Shown here: piece by piece, positions 25,188 to 33,917 of the stretch
Position numbering within the stretch: position 1 is the first letter of the stretch
Layout of the letters: every line of letters begins with the position of its first letter
DNA from: CAZGAH01 sp964523295
GTDB taxonomy: Bacteria; Desulfobacterota; Desulfovibrionia; Desulfovibrionales; Desulfovibrionaceae
NCBI GenBank assembly: GCA_964523295.1
Contig: CAZGAH010000011.1
Coordinates: 1-64,000, forward strand
Direction: 5' to 3'
DNA length: 64,000 nucleotides
Made by a program: the position numbers and the translations under genes
The notes under the pieces: model-generated
The model's input: only the letters and a program-made list of their open reading frames with translations
What the model was told of the DNA's origin: nothing
Databases searched by the model: none

Positions 25188-27089
25188 CTATGGGCCTGCC
25201 CCCTCCGGCCTCCCTCCCTTCGCTGGCTCCGAGAAGCCGGGCGGAAAGACGGGTTCGGAAGCGGGAGCCGAGCTTGAGGCCGATGGTTCGCTGAACCCGG
25301 GAGGGAGCTTGTCCGGCGTGGGCATCGGTCGTGGCGGGGGCTGGCTGAAGCCGGGGGGCATATCCGTCGGCGGGGAGGCGGGGCCGGGCGTTGGCGCGGC
25401 CGGACCGCTCGGAGCGTGCGCGCGGCGCAGGTTGATGTCCAGGCCCTGGGTCCTGGCCGCCTGGCGATAGGAGCCGTGGCTGAGGCGCAACGCGCCCATG
25501 GGTTCGATGACAATGGCCCGGTGTGCCAGTACCGGGCAGTGGTATTCGCAATAGCCGCAGCCGATGCAGCGCTGCTCCAGAACAAAGGGCACGGCCACGG
25601 GATTACCCGGCACGTGGCGGAATTCTATGGCGTCGTAGGGGCAGGTCTCGTCGCAGACCAGGCACTTACGCTCCTGCTCCCAGGCCAGGCATTTGTGGCG
25701 CAGCACCACGGCCGTGCCGATCTTGGCGTGCTGCTTCTCGCTGACGGACAGCGGACGGATTGCGCCGGTCGGGCAGACCTGGCCGCAGGCCGTGCAGTTC
25801 GGCTCGCAACCGCCCCGGCGAGGCATGGTCACCGGGCTGAACAGGCCGGAGATGCCCTGCTCCAGGGTCAACGGCTGGAGCGTGTTGGTCGGGCAGGCCT
25901 TCATGCACTCCCCGCAGCGGACGCAGCGGGCCAGGAAATCGTTCTCGGGCAAGGCTCCGGGCGGGCGCATGTGATACTCCGGGGTCAGCCAGCCCGAGGC
26001 ATTGGTGTCGTAGGTGACGCCTGCGGGTACGGGCTGGTGCGGGCTCTCCAGACCGGACAGGGAGAGCAGTCCGAGACCAGCGCCGCTCAGACCGGACAGG
26101 AGAAAACGGCGTCGGTCCGGCTGCGAAGGCAGGGGCCGCGCCGCGGCTGTATCGTGTGCGCGCGAGGCCTTCCTTTTCGTCGCAGGCGCCACGCTCGCCG
26201 CGCGCCTCCAGGGAAGCGCCGGTGCAAAACGTACTGCCCCGACCGGGCAGACACGGACGCAGGTTTCGCAGACAATGCACTCCGCATGAAGCGTCTGGCG
26301 CGCGTCCGCGGGAATGGCGCCCATGGGACAGTGACGCCGGCAACGGCCGCAGTCCGTGCAGGCGTCCGAGACCCTGCGACGGATGAGCGGCCAGCGGGAG
26401 AACAGGGCGAACACGGCGCCGGCAGGGCAGAGATAGCGACACCAGAAACGCGGCGCCATGAGCGCCAGGGCGAACAGGGCGCCGAAGAACACGACCAGAA
26501 ACAGCTGCGTGCCGTAGCGCGGCGGCGAGAAGTGGTAGAAATAGACATCCATCAGCCCGAGCTTGCCGGCCAGGGGCTGGATCAGCGGAAACAGCCGCTC
26601 GCCCAGGACAAGCAGCAGCGGCCGCAGCAACAGCGCGTAGAATCGCGTAATCAGCGACAGCGGCGAGACCCAGAAGACCAGCGACACGCCGAGCAGTCCC
26701 GCCACGACGAGCGCCCAGAGCAGATGGTACTTGAGCCGGAGCAGCCCGGGGGTGCCCGTCCCGGCGTCCCGGCGCCCGCGGACCAGACGATCCGCCAGGT
26801 CCACGGTCGCGCCCATGGGGCATAGCAGCCCGCAGAACACGCGCCCCACCGCCAGACCGGCGAGCACGAACAGCAGCGCCGGCCATAGTCTGCCGGGAAT
26901 TGTCCAGGCCGGAATCGCCGTCCCGAGCAGGATGCTCGGGTCCAGACGCAGATAGGTATCGACCGGCAGAACTGTCGCAAGCAGCCCCGCAGCGCCGAAT
27001 CCCGCCTGCCACAGCAGCCCCAGGAACAGCAACAGACTCGCGCCCTGCACGACGCGCTGAAAAGAGACTCCGTTCCGCACCGTTTTCAT
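25188..27089 (-). CDS. NapH-NapG-like fused polyferredoxin
   Basis: About 633 residues from ATG 27089 (GAGGCAGG upstream; a GTG at 27113 is possible). Residues 10-240 are NapH/NosR-like: about five membrane helices with cysteine motifs CGLLCP and CRYLCP. Two 4Fe-4S sites follow (CTDCGRCRRHCP ~244, CIVCETCVRVCP ~272). A twin-arginine-like motif, DRRRFLLSG (~325), then opens a NapG/MauM-like half with CVRCGECMKACP (~389), CEPNCTACGQVCP (~428), CLVCDETCP (~476) and CIGCGYCEYHCP (~508). The tail has three PPGFS(Q/E)P repeats. It probably moves electrons from the quinol pool to periplasmic reductases; the partner is unknown. Confidence 0.88.
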   Translation of the reverse strand: MKTVRNGVSFQRVVQGASLLLFLGLLWQAGFGAAGLLATVLPVDTYLRLDPSILLGTAIPAWTIPGRLWPALLFVLAGLAVGRVFCGLLCPMGATVDLADRLVRGRRDAGTGTPGLLRLKYHLLWALVVAGLLGVSLVFWVSPLSLITRFYALLLRPLLLVLGERLFPLIQPLAGKLGLMDVYFYHFSPPRYGTQLFLVVFFGALFALALMAPRFWCRYLCPAGAVFALFSRWPLIRRRVSDACTDCGRCRRHCPMGAIPADARQTLHAECIVCETCVRVCPVGAVRFAPALPWRRAASVAPATKRKASRAHDTAAARPLPSQPDRRRFLLSGLSGAGLGLLSLSGLESPHQPVPAGVTYDTNASGWLTPEYHMRPPGALPENDFLARCVRCGECMKACPTNTLQPLTLEQGISGLFSPVTMPRRGGCEPNCTACGQVCPTGAIRPLSVSEKQHAKIGTAVVLRHKCLAWEQERKCLVCDETCPYDAIEFRHVPGNPVAVPFVLEQRCIGCGYCEYHCPVLAHRAIVIEPMGALRLSHGSYRQAARTQGLDINLRRAHAPSGPAAPTPGPASPPTDMPPGFSQPPPRPMPTPDKLPPGFSEPSASSSAPASEPVFPPGFSEPAKGGRPEGAGP

Positions 27090-27149
27090 CGCCTGCCTCG
27101 TCCGCGCGTTCACGCGCCATTCTCCGACCGGCCGCCGGTCAGGCCGGAA

Positions 27150-28028
27150 TCAATCCAGATGCACGGAGTACTTCTTCAGGAACTCGACGGGCCGGTAGCT
27201 CAGCTTGGCCTTGCGCAGGCTGGCGTCGTCGAGGTCCTGCTCACGGTTCACCAGAGCGAAGTCCCGCCCCTCGTGCGCCAGAAACTGTTGATTGATAGCC
27301 TGGTACACGCCGCGGAACTCCGGACGCCCTTTTTCGAAGTGAATGACCAGGGTGTCCGCGTCCAGGGCCTCGGCCACGGTGTAGGCGATCATGTTGCCGC
27401 CGACGTACAGCGCGCCCCCGAGCATCCCGTGCAGCGTATCCCAGTGCTGCAACACCCGGGCAATGGCCTGGTTTTCGGCCACCAGAGGCGCGGAGTCCTC
27501 GCACTCGCGCCACAGGCACCATTGCTGCTGCAACGCCAGGGTCTCCTCCACGCACTCCGGGCTCATGGAAAAAAAGGTAAAGTCGTAGTGTTTGAAAAAC
27601 TGATTCAGATGATTCTTCTTTTTATGAAAGGTCTTGCCCTTGAGTTCGATCAGATCGCCCACAAGGTAGAGATAGTCCCAATGTCCGCGCGCCTCTTCGA
27701 CCCGCATCCGCGGTCCGTGACCCTGGCGCCAGAGTTCGAGAAGCTGTTCGGGCACACGCGTATACGTGCCCGGCTTCGTCAGACGGGGACAGCGGGCCCA
27801 GTCCACCCGATCCCAGGGACCAACCGGGGCCCAGTCGAGGATTTCCGGTCTGGTCTGGCGCAGCCAGACGTGACTGTCGCCCCAGGACCACTCCAGACCG
27901 TACTCCTCGGCCCAACCCCAGATATTGGTGAAGGTGTAGTCCGACGCCCGTTGCGGACACTGCGCAAAACGCGCCAGATATTCCTGTTGCCGATCCAACC
28001 GGATCGGCGTGTAACCGCTCTCACCCAT
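27150..28028 (-). CDS. DUF2156 (LPG_synthase_C-like) protein
   Basis: A 292-residue protein of the DUF2156 family, related to the C-terminal catalytic domain of phosphatidylglycerol lysyltransferases (GNAT-like double fold). Markers: SDYTFTNIWGWAEEYGLEWS near the N-terminus, GKTFHKKKNHLNQFFKHYDF, NQAIARVLQHWDTLHGMLGG, GNMIAYTVAEALDADTLVIH and the final NREQDLDDASLRKAKLSYRP. Standalone members lack membrane helices, as here. They are thought to transfer acyl or aminoacyl groups, but the substrate is unknown. It is co-directional with the ferredoxin gene downstream (60 bases), so they may share a transcript. Confidence 0.85.
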   Translation of the reverse strand: MGESGYTPIRLDRQQEYLARFAQCPQRASDYTFTNIWGWAEEYGLEWSWGDSHVWLRQTRPEILDWAPVGPWDRVDWARCPRLTKPGTYTRVPEQLLELWRQGHGPRMRVEEARGHWDYLYLVGDLIELKGKTFHKKKNHLNQFFKHYDFTFFSMSPECVEETLALQQQWCLWRECEDSAPLVAENQAIARVLQHWDTLHGMLGGALYVGGNMIAYTVAEALDADTLVIHFEKGRPEFRGVYQAINQQFLAHEGRDFALVNREQDLDDASLRKAKLSYRPVEFLKKYSVHLD

Positions 28029-28185
28029 GCGGAGCCTCCTCGGGGCAGGCTTTACGCGAGTTGCCTGACCGACACAAGCGCAGACCCGACCTGCCTTTAC
28101 CTCCGTCGCATCGAAAAGCGGAGCATGACAGTGGAACTCAGAAAGATTCCGCCAATGATTGTTTCGGAAACATCGCTGGTCGATT

Positions 28186-29078
28186 TCAGATCAGGCCAAC
28201 GCTTTCGGCCGGGACCCAGCCGGTTTTTTCGTTTCCAAAGCGCACGCGGACATGCTCGTCGCGCTGCTCCTCCACGGCCACGCGCGTGCCGGCGTGCAGG
28301 GCGAAGAGTTCGGTCGCCGCGGGGCCAAGTCCCGAGCGCACGGGCAGCACCGGGGACAGGACAATCCCGGCTCGCTCTACGTACCCGGTCCAGAGTCCGT
28401 GGCCNNNNNNNNNNGGGTCAGGGCGCGCAGAGGGCGCCAGGCTTTCCGGCGCAGGACGAGCAGCCCGGCCCAGAACACGAGATTGGCCACCACGAGCGCA
28501 AGCTGCAAGGTCCCTTGCGCGAAGAAGGAGCCGGGGAAGCAGAGCACGCGCAACAACCCCGTATCTTCGGCCTCGTGCATGTCCTTGCGCTGCGAGCGCG
28601 CATATTCCAGATTGAAGGCCAGATCCGGGTCCCTGGGCAACCAGCGCCGCGCGCGCTCGTACCAGAGAATGGCCCGGCCGAGGTCGTCGCTCTTGAGATA
28701 GGTGTTGCCGAGATTGTAATAGAGTTCGCCATTGGCGAATCCGGCTTCGACCAGGGCGAGAAATCCGACCGCGGCGTCGGCGTAGCGGCCCTGGTCGTAG
28801 GCCTCGACGGCCTGGCTCAGCGCGTGCGACGGCGAGGCCGGCGTGGCCGGCTCCACGGCTGACGGCGGGGTGGACGGCTGAACTGGCGTCGAGGCTGACG
28901 GCGGAGCGGCCGGCATGACCTGCGCTGCAGTGGTCGGTGGGGCGGTCGCGGCGGTGTTCCCGGTTGCGGCCGCCACGGGGGCGGACAGCCAGAGACAGGC
29001 CCCGGCCAGGATCAGGAGCAGGCAGAGCGCGCGGCAACGGCAGCGCGACAGGGCAGCGGGCGAAATGATCGGATTCAT
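28186..29078 (-). CDS. batE: BatE-like TPR/SH3 protein (interrupted by assembly gap)
   Basis: Starts MNPIISPAALSRCRCR with a signal/anchor (ALCLLLILAGACLWLSAPVA), a P/A/T-rich linker, TPRs (AVEAYDQGRYADAAVGFLAL; GELYYNLGNTYLKSDDLGRA; ILWYERARRWLPRDPDLAFN) and a membrane helix. After the 10-N gap (28405-28414) it continues with an SH3-like end (GTRVAVEEQRDEHVRVRFGN, EKTGWVPAESVGLI). The two parts lie in different frames as printed; a true gap of length 2 mod 3 restores one frame. ATG 29078 overlaps the batD stop (ATGA). It is last in the Bat operon, as in other bacteria, and is presumed part of a periplasmic/inner-membrane complex. Confidence 0.8.
28405..28414. other. Assembly gap (10 N) inside batE
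   Basis: Ten Ns. Frames on the two sides of the gap require the real length to be 2 mod 3 for one continuous gene. Confidence 0.99.
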
Positions 29079-30964
29079 GGGCACAGCCTCCGAACGGTTT
29101 CCCGGGTTGCAGCGACGAGCGGGCCGATATCCTCGCTCTGGCTGGCGCCGTAGCGCGCGGCGTCGAGTGATTCGAACAGCGCGCGAATATCCTGACGCTG
29201 CGATTCCGGCACGCCGCACGCACCCAATGCACTCTCCGCCTCCGCGTAGGTCAGGGATTCGGAACACAGGCCGGCGCGGGCGTTGATCGCCGCGATGAGC
29301 GCGCGGCGGCAGGCGTTCAGGGTCCGGACCGGATCGGCTGCCTCGCCCTGATCCATGGCCTCCTTGAGCAAGGCGGCCGCGCGTCCGGCCATGGCCCTGG
29401 CGGGTGTCTGCCTGCGCGCGAGACGGCCGGCGCCGACGACGAGGCCGGCCCAGACCAGAACAGGCGCGCCCAGCAGCAGAAACAGCAGGGGAGGGGGCAG
29501 GAGCGTCTTTTTCTGAAAAACGGCGTCCGTATCCTTGAGCGGGAGCACGTCCTTATGTTTGAACTCGACGCGCTGTCGCCGCGGTTGCGCCGGCTCCGCG
29601 GCGGGCGGCGGGGTCGCGACCACGGCCTGCTCCTTGACGTCGGCCGGCCGCACAACCAGCCCCAGAGGCGGGGAGGTGATATCGACGTAGCGCCCGGCGA
29701 CCGGGTCGAAGGTCTTCAGCGTGAGCGACGGCAGCTGAACGTTGCCCGGCTCCACGGGCACCAGCGCGTAGCGAAAGGTCTTCTTGCCGGTGAATCCGGT
29801 AGCACTCACGTCAATGTGCTCCTGCGGGGCGTCCTTGTACACCTTGATCTGGGCCGGGAGCCGCAGCTGGGGTTCCGGTGCGTTCATGACGTTGCCAGTG
29901 CCGGTGATCGCGAGAGTCAGGGTCGTCGATTCGCCGGTCGCGATCTCGCTCTTTTCGAGGCTGGCGTTGAGCGAAAACTGGCCCACCAGCCCGGAGAAGC
30001 GGTCCTGCCCCTGGTTCGGCGGCAGGGCCTTGACCTCTATCACGGCGCTGGGCGACGAAAAAGCGCGTTGCTCGGTCCTCTGGCCCAGCATGAAAGGACT
30101 CTGGCTGAACATGGGATCATTGAAGAACTGGTCGAAGAGGTCGCCCGGGCCGCGGCGGTCGCGGTGGATGATGTCGCAGTGCAGGGTGGCCGGTCCCAGG
30201 GTCATTTGTCCTGCGGCGAGCGGGGTCAGCAGCCAGGTGGTCTCGACGACTTCGTAGCGCCGGCCGTCGATGGTATCGGTGAACTGGTTGCGGTCGGGCA
30301 GTTCCCTGGCGGCGAAGTTCTTGAATTCGGGCGTCTCGAGCTGGAAGTTCGTCGCCGGGCCGCCGATGGCCACGGACACGGTATAGGCCACGGTCTCGCC
30401 CTGCCAGACCTGGGACTTGGCGAAGCGGGCATCGACCATGATCGGCGCCTGCGCTTCCGGGTTGTCGTCGTTGCCGGGCCGGAAACGCTGAGGGGCGGAA
30501 CCGGCGCCGCTCCCGGGCGCGGTGCGGGCGCCTGCCTGGCCCTGCGGTGATGGCCGGTCGCTGGCGGTGGCGCCTTTGCCGCCCTTTGCCGACGCCGCGC
30601 GAACGTGCAGAGCGAGCGGCTCGGTCTGGAGCGTTTCATTCTCCAGGCGTACGGGCAGGGCCGGGATGACCAGGTCGCCCGCGCGCAGGGGAAGCAGCGC
30701 GAAACCATACACCGTCTGGCGGGAAACGCCGCCGCTGCCGATGCTCAGGTTGGCGCTGCTGCTTTGCGAGAGCACCTGAAAATCGCCGGTCTGATGCAAG
30801 GGCGCCAGATCGACGTCAGCCGAATCGCCGTCAACAGCGATGGTCAGGGTGACGACGCCGTCGGCGGCCACCGTATCGCGGTCCAGTGCGGCCCTGATCG
30901 TGGCTGCGTAGCTGAACGCCGGGACCAGGAGCGCGACGAGGAGTATGCTTAGTCGTAATCGCAT
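29075..30964 (-). CDS. batD: BatD protein
   Basis: A 629-residue protein. Signal peptide at 1-21 (LSILLVALLVPAFSYAATIR), then tandem beta-sandwich domains typical of BatD (VTLTIAVDGDSADVDLAPLH; VYGFALLPLRAGDLVIPALP; PPLGLVVRPADV), a membrane helix near residue 480 (LLPPPLLFLLLGAPVLVWAG) and a helical cytoplasmic tail. Length matches the family (~550-650). Start ATG 30964 shares a base with the batBC stop (TAATG); its end overlaps batE (ATGA). In Bacteroides the Bat proteins affect aerotolerance; in other bacteria their role is unclear. Here the operon context is complete apart from the batA lesion. Confidence 0.88.
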   Translation of the reverse strand: MRLRLSILLVALLVPAFSYAATIRAALDRDTVAADGVVTLTIAVDGDSADVDLAPLHQTGDFQVLSQSSSANLSIGSGGVSRQTVYGFALLPLRAGDLVIPALPVRLENETLQTEPLALHVRAASAKGGKGATASDRPSPQGQAGARTAPGSGAGSAPQRFRPGNDDNPEAQAPIMVDARFAKSQVWQGETVAYTVSVAIGGPATNFQLETPEFKNFAARELPDRNQFTDTIDGRRYEVVETTWLLTPLAAGQMTLGPATLHCDIIHRDRRGPGDLFDQFFNDPMFSQSPFMLGQRTEQRAFSSPSAVIEVKALPPNQGQDRFSGLVGQFSLNASLEKSEIATGESTTLTLAITGTGNVMNAPEPQLRLPAQIKVYKDAPQEHIDVSATGFTGKKTFRYALVPVEPGNVQLPSLTLKTFDPVAGRYVDITSPPLGLVVRPADVKEQAVVATPPPAAEPAQPRRQRVEFKHKDVLPLKDTDAVFQKKTLLPPPLLFLLLGAPVLVWAGLVVGAGRLARRQTPARAMAGRAAALLKEAMDQGEAADPVRTLNACRRALIAAINARAGLCSESLTYAEAESALGACGVPESQRQDIRALFESLDAARYGASQSEDIGPLVAATRETVRRLCP

Positions 30965-33126
30965 TACCAGTCCTTTTCTACGGTGCGGCGCTGCTGCCTG
31001 GGCATCAGTCCGCGACCGGGCTTGTCCTTGAGACGGTTGAGCATTCCCGCATCCAGGGCCGAAGCGGCGTCCTCGGGCCCGGCTTCCTGCGCCCGGGAGG
31101 CCTGGTCCGCCTCGCCCTCTCCCTCGGCGCCGCCCTGGCCGCCGCTACGCGGGGGGTGTACGTCCTTGCGGTCGATGGATTTGGCGTACTCGGGCGCCGG
31201 CCCCTGCTCGTCGGGCGAGGGCGGCGTTGTCGGGGCGTCGCGTCCGTCGCCCCGGGCCTGCCCCGGGCCATCCTGTTCGTGCTGCTGCGCTTCCTGCTTC
31301 TGCTGCTCGGGATTTTCCTTTTCCCCGGGCTCGCCCGCGCGCGCGGCGGACTGTTCCGAGGGCTCGGCCTGCTCGCGGGCGTCGCCGCTCTGACCTTCCC
31401 CTGGTTTGTCGTTTTCCGCCTGTCGGGGCTCGTTCTGTGCGCTGCCGGACTGCTCGCCGGGCTGCATCTCATCCTGCTGCCCGTGTTGATCCTGTTGCCC
31501 CTTCCCGCCCTGCTGTCCCTGCTGCCCGGAAGAGGCCCGATCCTGCCCGGCGCTCTCGCCCTTGTTTTGCCCGGACTGCTGCGATTCCTGCTGTTGCTGG
31601 TCGCCGGACTGCTCGCACTGTTGGTTTTCCTGCTGCTGCTGTTGTTGCTGTTCGAGCTGTTTACGCACGAAGGCCAGGTTGTCCGTGATCTGCGCGTCGT
31701 CGGGTGCGTGCTTCAGGGCCTCTTCGTAGTGGGTGACGGCGCCCTGCAGGTCGTCCTGGCGGAAGCTGGCATTGCCGGCGTTATAGAGGGCGCTGGCCTT
31801 GAGCGCCCGGTCCTGCGGCGATTCGGCCTTGTCCAGGCGCTCAGCCGCGGCGAGAAAGTTCTGACGGGCCTCCTCGAAGCGATTCAGGCGGTACTGGGCA
31901 TTGCCCACGTTGTAGCTCAGGGTCGGGTTGTCCGGCTCCTGCACCTGGGCGTCCAGGTAGGCCTTGAGCGCGGCTTCGTAGTCTTCGCCTTGCCAGGCAG
32001 CGAGCCCCTGCCCGGCCAGCGTCGAGGGCGAGGCTGCCAGCGCCGGCGCGCCTGGCAGGACGAGCAGGCAGAGCAGCGCGAGGGCTGTGCCGGACGTGCC
32101 GAAGGCTTGGGAGACGCCTGTTCCGTTGCCGTTTTGCCGACGCCGGGCCCGCGCGGGCAGCAGCAGATCGAGCAGCAGCGCCGCCAGGGCCAGGCCGACG
32201 AAGATGCGGAAGCGGTCCTGATAGATTTGAATCCGCCCGCTCTGGAGGGTTTTGGCCTCCAGCGAGGCGCGGATGTCGCGGTAGATCGCCTCCAGATCGA
32301 CATCGCCGGTCACGGAGCGGACATAGGTTCCGCCGGTCAGGGCCGCAATCTTCTGGAGCGTGTCTTCGTCGAGTCTGGAATGGACGATGCCTCCGGCCTT
32401 GTCCTTTCTGAATCCCCCGCGTCCGTCGGGAATGGGCGCGCCCTCGGGGCTGCCGATGCCTACGCAGGAGATTTTCACCTTCTGCTCCGCAGCCTCGCGC
32501 GCGGCGTCGATGGCGCCGGGAGTCGTGGACTCGCCGTCGGTGATGAGAATGATCGCGCGCTCGGCGTTGTCTTTGGGGTCAAAGGCCTGGAGTGACGTCC
32601 GGATGGCCCCGGCCAGATCGGTTCCGCCCACGGGCAGAAAGTCGGGCTCCAGGGCGTTCAGGAACAGGTCGAAGCCGCCGTAGTCCAGGGTGAGCGGGCA
32701 TTGCAGAAAGGAGGTGCCGGCAAAGGCCACCAGCCCGACCTTGTCGCCCTCGATCAGTCCGAGCAGGTCGCGGATCTTGCGCTTGGCGCGTTCCAGGCGG
32801 TTGGGGGCGATGTCGTCGGCCAGCATGCTTTTCGAGCAGTCCAACGCCACGACGAGATCGACACCCCGACGCTCGACGGTTTCCCAGGTATACCCGTAGC
32901 GCACGCCGGCCAGGGCCACGGCCAGGGCCAGGACGGCCAGCAACCGCAACGCGATCTTGACCATCCGGCGCCTGTTGCTGGCGTTCGGCGCGATGGACGA
33001 CAGGGCGCGTTCGCTGGCGAATTGCCGCAGCAGGGCCTGTCTGCGCCTGAAACCCCAGATGCACAGCCCCAGGAGCAGGGGCGCCACCCAGATCAGATAC
33101 AGCATTTCCCCGTGCGCGAAGCTCAT
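30964..33126 (-). CDS. batB: BatB-BatC fusion: VWA domain plus TPR and Gln-rich tail
   Basis: A 720-residue protein starting MSFAHGEMLYLIWVAP at an ATGA overlap with batA. Residues 8-80 contain two membrane helices; residues 90-300 form a von Willebrand A domain with an intact MIDAS (LVVALDCSKSMLADD, D96-x-S-x-S100; later PVGGTDLAGAIRTSL and ILITDGEST). A third helix lies near 320, then a linker with a second hydrophobic stretch (~365) and about three TPRs (400-500, BatC part). The rest (~505-690) is very rich in Q, E, G and S. The TPR half is a separate gene (batC) in many genomes; here VWA and TPR are one chain. Confidence 0.9.
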   Translation of the reverse strand: MSFAHGEMLYLIWVAPLLLGLCIWGFRRRQALLRQFASERALSSIAPNASNRRRMVKIALRLLAVLALAVALAGVRYGYTWETVERRGVDLVVALDCSKSMLADDIAPNRLERAKRKIRDLLGLIEGDKVGLVAFAGTSFLQCPLTLDYGGFDLFLNALEPDFLPVGGTDLAGAIRTSLQAFDPKDNAERAIILITDGESTTPGAIDAAREAAEQKVKISCVGIGSPEGAPIPDGRGGFRKDKAGGIVHSRLDEDTLQKIAALTGGTYVRSVTGDVDLEAIYRDIRASLEAKTLQSGRIQIYQDRFRIFVGLALAALLLDLLLPARARRRQNGNGTGVSQAFGTSGTALALLCLLVLPGAPALAASPSTLAGQGLAAWQGEDYEAALKAYLDAQVQEPDNPTLSYNVGNAQYRLNRFEEARQNFLAAAERLDKAESPQDRALKASALYNAGNASFRQDDLQGAVTHYEEALKHAPDDAQITDNLAFVRKQLEQQQQQQQENQQCEQSGDQQQQESQQSGQNKGESAGQDRASSGQQGQQGGKGQQDQHGQQDEMQPGEQSGSAQNEPRQAENDKPGEGQSGDAREQAEPSEQSAARAGEPGEKENPEQQKQEAQQHEQDGPGQARGDGRDAPTTPPSPDEQGPAPEYAKSIDRKDVHPPRSGGQGGAEGEGEADQASRAQEAGPEDAASALDAGMLNRLKDKPGRGLMPRQQRRTVEKDW

Positions 33127-33917
33127 GGCAACCTCACATATCGCGTGTTGGCCAGTACGATCCACAGCCCGAGCAGCACGAACGCCGGCAGGACGAACCA
33201 GGCGTAGAGTTCGCGATAATCGGCGTGAATCTTCATCGTGGCCTCGGTTTTTTCGAGCTGGTCGATAGTCTTGTAAATCTGTGCCAGCCCGTCGGTGTTT
33301 TCCGCGCGAAAGTACAGACCGCCGGTCTTCTTGGCCACGTCTTCCAGGGTCTCCTCGTCGATATCCACGTTCTGATAGACGACCTGCTTGCCGAACATGG
33401 GGTTCTCGATGACAAAGGGGGCCGGCTCCTTGCCGCCTACGCCGATGGTATAGACCCTGATCCCGGAGCGCGCCGCGATGTCCGCGGCCAGGCTCGGCGA
33501 CAGTTCGCCCGAGTTGTTGCGCCCGTCCGTGAGCAGAATGATAACATTGCTTTTGCTCGGCACGTCCATGAGCCGCTTGACGCTGATGCCCAGGCCGTCG
33601 CCGATGGAGGTTGTCCGGCCGGCTGATCCGAGTTCCATGCGTTCCAGGGCCTGGACGATGGCGTTGTAGTCGCGCGTGAGCGGCAACTGGGTATAGGCCT
33701 CGGTTCCGAAAACCACCAGACCGATGCGATCGCCCGCGCGTCCGGCCAGTAAGTCCCTGGCCACGCGCTTGACCGCCTCGAGCCGGTTCACGGCCTTGGC
33801 GTCGGACAGTCCGGGCATGCGCAGGCCGGGATGCCCGTTGCGGCGAACGCGCAGCACGTAGATGCCGGCCACGGGCAGCAACAGTCCCAACAGCCAGGGG
33901 GTGGCGAATCTAAACAT
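33123..33917 (-). CDS. batA: BatA-like VWA protein lacking the MIDAS segment
   Basis: A 264-residue protein, shorter than the usual ~320-340. N-terminal helix (FRFATPWLLGLLLPVAGIYV) runs into LRMPGLSDAKAVNRLEAVKR. Family members normally have a second membrane helix and the metal-site motif (D-x-S-x-S) between these points, about 65-70 residues absent here. The remaining VWA parts are well conserved (GDRIGLVVFGTEAYTQLPLT, TSIGDGLGISVKRL, VIILLTDGRNNSGE), and the C-terminal helix is present (WFVLPAFVLLGLWIVLANTR). Reading frame is kept, so this looks like an in-frame deletion. It overlaps both neighbours in the operon. Confidence 0.85.
   Translation of the reverse strand: MFRFATPWLLGLLLPVAGIYVLRVRRNGHPGLRMPGLSDAKAVNRLEAVKRVARDLLAGRAGDRIGLVVFGTEAYTQLPLTRDYNAIVQALERMELGSAGRTTSIGDGLGISVKRLMDVPSKSNVIILLTDGRNNSGELSPSLAADIAARSGIRVYTIGVGGKEPAPFVIENPMFGKQVVYQNVDIDEETLEDVAKKTGGLYFRAENTDGLAQIYKTIDQLEKTEATMKIHADYRELYAWFVLPAFVLLGLWIVLANTRYVRLP

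Noticed and set aside
31156..32595. A 479-codon plus-strand open frame rich in leucine
   Set aside because: It is antisense to the glutamine-rich part of batBC; CAG/CAA repeats read backwards as leucine codons. The minus-strand frame carries the VWA and TPR motifs.
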